The translations under genes and the position numbers were made by a program. Positions 60,428 to 64,000 of a stretch of 64,000 nt of DNA are shown in pieces. Location of the stretch: NCBI RefSeq assembly GCF_902506345.1, contig NZ_LR733413.1, positions 2,069,892-2,133,891 of the forward strand, read 5' to 3'. The notes under the pieces are model-generated. The model had not been told where the DNA came from. It worked only from the letters and a program-made list of their open reading frames with translations, and ran no database searches. Origin of the DNA: Flavobacterium sp. 9R (lineage in GTDB: Bacteria; Bacteroidota; Bacteroidia; Flavobacteriales; Flavobacteriaceae). The stretch's first letter is position 1. Each line of letters opens with the position of its first letter.

Positions 60428-61303
60428 ATGGTAACTATAGATCCCAAAAGTATTCCTACCGCTCAGCTACAAGGTTATTTGCAAAGTTCAGTTGGTCCAA
60501 GACCCATTGCTTTTGCAAGTACAATAGATAGTAATGGAGTGCCTAATTTATCTCCTTTTAGTTTTTTTAATGTATTCAGTGCCAATCCTCCCATTTTGGT
60601 TTTTTCTCCCGCGCGTCGAGTTCGGGATAATACAACAAAACATACCTTGCAAAATGCTGAAGCTACTCGTGAAGTGGTGATAAATGTAGTGAATTATGAT
60701 ATGGTGCAGCAAACTTCTTTGTCGAGTACTGAATATCCAGAAGGAGTGAATGAGTTTTTAAAATCGGGATTTACTCCTATTCCGTCAACAATCGTAAAGC
60801 CCTATCGCGTAAAAGAATCTCCTGTGCAGTTTGAATGCAAAGTCACTCAAATTATTCCTTTGGGAACAGAAGGAGGAGCGGGTAATTTAATTTTGTGTGA
60901 AGTAGTAAAGTTACATATCGATGAGGCCATTTTGGATAGTAATGGAGCGATTGATCAACACAAAATTGATTTGGTTTCTAGATTAGGAGGAAATTGGTAT
61001 TCTAGGTCGAACGAAGGTCTTTTTGAAGTTGAAAAACCTTTAAATACGTTGGGTATTGGCGTCGATGCTATCCCTGATTTTATTAGAGAAAGTGCTTATT
61101 TTGACGGGAATGACTTAGGTAAATTAGGAAACATAGAAAAAATTCCAACAGAAGAAGAAATTACTATATTTGTAAAAGAAAATTTTGATGTCAAAGCGGT
61201 CCTCAGTGCCGACGATATGGATAAGAAATTTCAAAAAGCAAAAGAGTATTTAGTTAACGGAAAAGCTATAGAGGCTTGGAAGTTATTATTAGCCAAAAAG
61301 TAA
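60428..61303 (+). CDS. Flavin reductase-like (FMN-binding split barrel) protein
   Basis: The 291-residue protein has the family pattern SSVGPRPIAFASTIDSNGVPNLSPFSFFNVFSANPPILVFSP and NVVNYDMVQQTSLSSTEYPEGVNEF. The C-terminal about 60 residues form a helical extension (ADDMDKKFQKAKEYLVNGKAIEAWKLLLAKK). It likely binds FMN; the substrate is unknown. DUF3127 follows 12 bp downstream. Confidence 0.87.
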   Translation: MVTIDPKSIPTAQLQGYLQSSVGPRPIAFASTIDSNGVPNLSPFSFFNVFSANPPILVFSPARRVRDNTTKHTLQNAEATREVVINVVNYDMVQQTSLSSTEYPEGVNEFLKSGFTPIPSTIVKPYRVKESPVQFECKVTQIIPLGTEGGAGNLILCEVVKLHIDEAILDSNGAIDQHKIDLVSRLGGNWYSRSNEGLFEVEKPLNTLGIGVDAIPDFIRESAYFDGNDLGKLGNIEKIPTEEEITIFVKENFDVKAVLSADDMDKKFQKAKEYLVNGKAIEAWKLLLAKK

Positions 61304-61315
61304 ATTTTAAGTATT

Positions 61316-61696
61316 ATGGAAGTTTTAGGAAGAGTAAAAGTAATCAACCCTGTGCAACAAGTAAGTGCTTCTTTTAAAAAGAGAGAAGTTGTAGTAACTA
61401 CTGATGAGCAATACCCACAACATATTTCGATTGAATTTCAGCAAGACAAAACCGATTTATTGAATAGTTATGCAGTTGGGGAGCCAGTTAAAGTTTCTAT
61501 CAATTTAAGAGGGAGAGAATGGGTGAGTCCTCAAGGCGAAGTGAAACACTTTAATACTATTGTGGGATGGAGAATTGAGAAACAAGCTCCTGTTGCAGCT
61601 GCAGCTCCTGCTCAAGCACCAGCGATGCCAGCGGCAGAAACTTTTGCTCCAGCGACTAATTTTAATGAAGAAGAAGCAGACGATTTACCTTTCTAA
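61316..61696 (+). CDS. DUF3127 protein with SSB-like acidic tail
   Basis: The 126-residue protein has an OB-like core (LGRVKVINPVQQVSASFKKREVVVTTDE...INLRGREWVSPQGEVKHFNTIVGWRIEK) of DUF3127, an Ala/Pro-rich linker, and an acidic end NEEEADDLPF. The end is like that of the SSB of this window (INDLPF). The OB core plus tail suggests a nucleic-acid-related role; this is an inference. It follows the flavin reductase gene closely. Confidence 0.85.
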   Translation: MEVLGRVKVINPVQQVSASFKKREVVVTTDEQYPQHISIEFQQDKTDLLNSYAVGEPVKVSINLRGREWVSPQGEVKHFNTIVGWRIEKQAPVAAAAPAQAPAMPAAETFAPATNFNEEEADDLPF

Positions 61697-61723
61697 AAGA
61701 ATAAATTTCAAATTCTATATTCC

Positions 61724-61768
61724 AAATTCCAAAACATTACAATGTGTTGGGATTTGGAATTTTTTTTG
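61724..61768 (+). terminator. Terminator after DUF3127
   Basis: AAATTCCAAA (61724-61733) and TTTGGAATTT (61753-61762) pair, with an inner ACATT/AATGT stem, followed by a T-run. Confidence 0.75.
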
Positions 61769-61802
61769 ACGGCATTTGTAATTAAAGTATCGAACGCAAA
61801 AG

Positions 61803-62438
61803 ATGTATCATTTATCTAAAAACTTATTTTTTCCACCTGTTTCTGAGGCAAATGCTGATGGGATATTGGCTATTGGAGGTGATTTATCTCCAGAGCGATT
61901 GCAGTTGGCTTATTCAAGTGGGATTTTCCCTTGGTTCGAAGAAGATCAACCTATTATTTGGTGGTCGCCCAATCCAAGAATGGTACTTTTTCTAGAAGAT
62001 TTGGTAGTGTCGAAAAGTATGCGAAACATTTTGAATCGAAATATCTTTAAAGTCACTTTTAACCAAGATTTTAGAGCGGTTATTGCTCATTGCCAACGAG
62101 TAAAACGCGACGGACAAACAGGAACTTGGATTACAAATGATATGATTGAGGCCTATTGCAAATTACACGAATTAGGCATTGCAAAATCAGTTGAGGTTTG
62201 GCAAGACAATCAATTAGTAGGAGGATTGTATGGCGTTGATTTAGGACATATTTTTTGTGGGGAGAGTATGTTTTCTTTGGTTTCTAATGCTTCTAAAGTG
62301 GCATTTATTGCGTTGGTAAACCATCTTAAAATTAATAACTACCGTCTTTTGGATTGTCAAGTCTATAATGACCATTTAGCCAGTTTGGGTTGTGTAGAAA
62401 TTGAGCGTGACGATTTTATACGAATATTGAAAAGGTAA
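61803..62438 (+). CDS. aat: Leucyl/phenylalanyl-tRNA--protein transferase
   Basis: The 211-residue enzyme has the Aat signature FPPVSEANADGILAIGGDLSPERLQLAYSSGIFPWF, WWSPNPRMVLF and the C-terminal GESMFSLVSNASKVAFIALVNHL and DCQVYNDHLASLGC. It adds Leu or Phe to N-terminal Lys or Arg, marking proteins for ClpAP. Length is normal. Confidence 0.95.
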   Translation: MYHLSKNLFFPPVSEANADGILAIGGDLSPERLQLAYSSGIFPWFEEDQPIIWWSPNPRMVLFLEDLVVSKSMRNILNRNIFKVTFNQDFRAVIAHCQRVKRDGQTGTWITNDMIEAYCKLHELGIAKSVEVWQDNQLVGGLYGVDLGHIFCGESMFSLVSNASKVAFIALVNHLKINNYRLLDCQVYNDHLASLGCVEIERDDFIRILKR

Positions 62439-62449
62439 ATAAAATTTGC

Positions 62450-63022
62450 CTATCGATTCCTGATCCAACAACTTTCAATATGATCATTTACCATTCCTGT
62501 AGCTTGCATATGTGCGTAGATAACTGTTGAGCCTACAAACTTAAATCCCCGTTTTTTTAAATCCTTACTAATTGCATCCGAAATTGGCGAAGTAGCTGGA
62601 ACGTCTTTCAAGGTTTTAGGGTAATTATCAATAGGTGTATGGTTCACAAAGGCCCAAATGTATTTCGAAAAGCTTCCAAATTCTTCTTGGATTTTAATGA
62701 AATTTTGAGCGTTGGTTACAGCGGAATACACTTTCAGTTTGTTGCGAATGATACCTGCATCTTGTAATAATTCTTGAATTTTATAATCAGAATATTGGGC
62801 GATTTTTTTATAATCAAAATCGTCAAATGCTCTACGGAAATTGTCTCTTTTGTTTAAGATAGTAATCCAACTTAGGCCTGCTTGAAAGGTTTCTAATAGT
62901 AGAAATTCAAATAAAGTAGCATCGTCAAATACAGGTTTGCCCCATTCTTTATCGTGGTAGTTTTGGTATAGTGCACTAGAATTACACCAGCCACAGCGAT
63001 TTTTTTCATCTATAATTTTCAT
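62450..63022 (-). CDS. tag: DNA-3-methyladenine glycosylase I
   Basis: The 190-residue enzyme has RCGWCNSSALYQNYHDKEWGKPV at the N-terminus, with the Cys pair and His of the zinc snap, and the Glu-containing LFEFLLLETFQAGLSWITIL. The C-terminal GFKFVGSTVIYAHMQATGMVNDHIESC supplies the other ligands. It removes 3-methyladenine from DNA. The stop/start overlap with the upstream transporter gene is 4 bp. Confidence 0.95.
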   Translation of the reverse strand: MKIIDEKNRCGWCNSSALYQNYHDKEWGKPVFDDATLFEFLLLETFQAGLSWITILNKRDNFRRAFDDFDYKKIAQYSDYKIQELLQDAGIIRNKLKVYSAVTNAQNFIKIQEEFGSFSKYIWAFVNHTPIDNYPKTLKDVPATSPISDAISKDLKKRGFKFVGSTVIYAHMQATGMVNDHIESCWIRNR

Positions 63023-63678
63023 AGCGTATCTGTATCTTTTGATAAGAACTTTTTAATCAAATGGTGTCCCGCATAAATTACTGGAGTGAGGAGTATAGCA
63101 ATAGAAAGTTTAAAGGTATAGCCTGTTAATGCAGAACTTAAAAAGGTCTCAAAGTTGATTTTTCCAGGAAGCCAAAAAGCAATTCCTAAAACTATAAAGG
63201 AATCAAACAGTTGTGAAACTAGAGTTGAGCCTGTGGTTCTAAGCCAAATCTTAGTATCACCCGTTCGGTTTTTAAAAAACCAGAACACAGTTACATCGAT
63301 GAGCTGTGATACGAGAAAAGCAATGATACTTCCCACAATAATCCACATACTTTGTCCAAAAACAGCTTGAAATTGATCGTCGTTAACAGGGCTTATTCCT
63401 TTAGCAGCGGGAATACTCATAGCTAGTAATAGAATGAGAAACGAATAAGCGATAAGACAGGCCGTGATAAAGGAAAGTTTACGAACGCCTTTCTCTCCAA
63501 AATATTCATTGATTAAATCGGTGGTCAAGAATACTATTGGCCAAGGCAAAATACCAATACTCATTACAAAAGGGCCGATTTGGATTAACTTACCTCCAAT
63601 CAATTCGGCAGTAACAGCATTGGTAATGAAAATCCCTGCGAGAACAACAAAAACAAAATCTTTACGAGTTTTAAACAT
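63019..63678 (-). CDS. Queuosine precursor transporter (VUT/YhhQ family)
   Basis: The 219-residue integral membrane protein has six or seven helices and the family pattern FITNAVTAELIGGKLIQIG, FLTTDLINEYFGEKGVRKLSFI and FLVSQLIDVTVFWFFKNRTG, then STLVSQLFDSFIVLGIAFW. YhhQ-type proteins import preQ0/preQ1 for queuosine. It overlaps tag by 4 bp. No preQ1 riboswitch is seen. Confidence 0.92.
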   Translation of the reverse strand: MFKTRKDFVFVVLAGIFITNAVTAELIGGKLIQIGPFVMSIGILPWPIVFLTTDLINEYFGEKGVRKLSFITACLIAYSFLILLLAMSIPAAKGISPVNDDQFQAVFGQSMWIIVGSIIAFLVSQLIDVTVFWFFKNRTGDTKIWLRTTGSTLVSQLFDSFIVLGIAFWLPGKINFETFLSSALTGYTFKLSIAILLTPVIYAGHHLIKKFLSKDTDTL

Positions 63679-63778
63679 AGTTTTGAGTTTCTCAAAAATA
63701 GCATTTTATTTTGATTTGGTTTCTGTTTCGGAATGCGAACAGTTGTTAAATAAAAAATCCCATTCGACAAACGTAGAC

Positions 63779-64000
63779 TGAACCCAAAAGTTTGGACAAA
63801 TTTATAATTAATTTTGATAATGATGAGCTCGATATTTAGTCGGGCTCATTTTGTTTAAATTGGACTTGGTTCTGTCGTTATTGTAATAGTTTATATATTC
63901 TTTGATTTCCATTTTTAATTGCTTTATTGAGGTGTATTTTTTTAGATAAAACAATTCTGATTTTAATATTCCGAAGAAGTTTTCAATAATTGCATTATCT
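63779..64000 (-). mobile_element. Right end of an IS3-family insertion sequence (truncated by window edge)
   Basis: The terminal inverted-repeat-like end TGAACCCAAAAGTTTGGACA (63779-63798) borders a transposase gene on the minus strand. The other end lies beyond the window. The insertion point is 100 bp upstream of the queuosine transporter gene. Confidence 0.8.
63808..64000 (-). CDS. IS3-family transposase OrfB, C-terminal part (partial)
   Basis: The frame enters from the right edge and ends at TAA 63808-63810, giving 63 residues. The segment DNAIIENFFGILKSELFYLK carries the last acidic residue (Glu) of the DDE catalytic triad in the typical N-A-x-x-E-x-F-F-x-x-L-K context. It ends with YYNNDRTKSNLNKMSPTKYR. 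It belongs to the IS150-type rve integrase core. The N-terminal part is outside the window. Confidence 0.9.
   Translation of the reverse strand, partial: DNAIIENFFGILKSELFYLKKYTSIKQLKMEIKEYINYYNNDRTKSNLNKMSPTKYRAHHYQN

Noticed and set aside
1..64000. tRNA, rRNA or CRISPR arrays
   Set aside because: No cloverleaf-like sequence, no rRNA signature and no regularly spaced repeats were seen in intergenic regions; repeats found are of other types.

Overview
The window is a chromosomal stretch from a member of the Bacteroidota, most likely a Flavobacterium-type Flavobacteriaceae. Supporting signs are the AT-rich sequence, promoters of the Bacteroidota type (TTG, about 19-21 bp, TAnnTTTG) and few Shine-Dalgarno sites. 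Lineage-typical genes are also present: gldD, GLPGLI protein, DUF3078, DUF3109, DUF3127, DUF4301, DUF6249 and SusC-like or other TonB receptors. No rRNA, tRNA or CRISPR was seen. Most of the window is core genome with dense, short-spaced genes. The left edge cuts a glycosyltransferase gene and the right edge cuts an IS3-family insertion sequence.

Layout. 1-5.5 kb: partial MurG-like glycosyltransferase, a Lys/Ala-rich secreted protein with a PBCV-type basic adaptor domain, a repeat-rich intergenic region and a large outer-membrane protein. 5.8-7.4 kb: unknown secreted protein, CPBP intramembrane protease, DUF2200. 7.4-14.1 kb: aspartokinase, GNAT acetyltransferase, fbp, TerB-like protein, HupE-like permease, dCMP deaminase and S41 protease. 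14.2-16.4 kb: mutY-ssb-gldD without gldE between ssb and gldD. 16.5-22.3 kb: HU protein, a 30-residue basic ribosomal-type protein, rng, tadA, dxs, DUF3078. 22.4-29.7 kb (minus strand): dgt, AAA ATPase, a ParE-type toxin-antitoxin pair, nrdA, nrdB, DUF3109. 29.9-36.4 kb: MarC, a compact flavoprotein, heavy-metal-binding lipoprotein, EamA transporter, and an active/inactive M16 peptidase pair. 36.7-41.6 kb: rplU-rpmA, patatin/outer-membrane fusion, and a DUF6249/ECF sigma/membrane-protein module. 41.7-43.3 kb: accessory island with a YoeB-type toxin-antitoxin and an XRE regulator with two unknown small genes. 43.5-52 kb: ahcY, then an operon of phosphopantetheinyl transferase, GGGP synthase, PnuC-family transporter, NadR-type kinase fused to DUF4301, and arfB, followed by a TPP riboswitch and a TonB receptor. 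52-56.5 kb: small secreted peptide, GLPGLI protein, TonB-like receptor and a Rieske-like lipoprotein. 56.7-63.7 kb: greA, HIT, transglutaminase-like, GlsB/YeaQ, histidine kinase, flavin reductase, DUF3127, aat, tag, queuosine-precursor transporter.

Points deserving attention: (1) two families of short intergenic structured elements with conserved flanks and completely different but still paired stems, with seven copies in all; (2) a 149-bp palindromic element; (3) a matched pair of divergent ECF-type promoters (GTAACC-N14-GTCGTC) between DUF6249 and the sigma gene; (4) a TPP riboswitch placing a TonB receptor in thiamine uptake next to a Pnu transporter and a NadR-kinase/DUF4301 fusion; (5) a 16-bp perfect inverted repeat whose right arm contains the start codon of a small secreted peptide; (6) a promoter-proximal terminator in the greA leader; (7) an SSB-like acidic tail on the DUF3127 protein.
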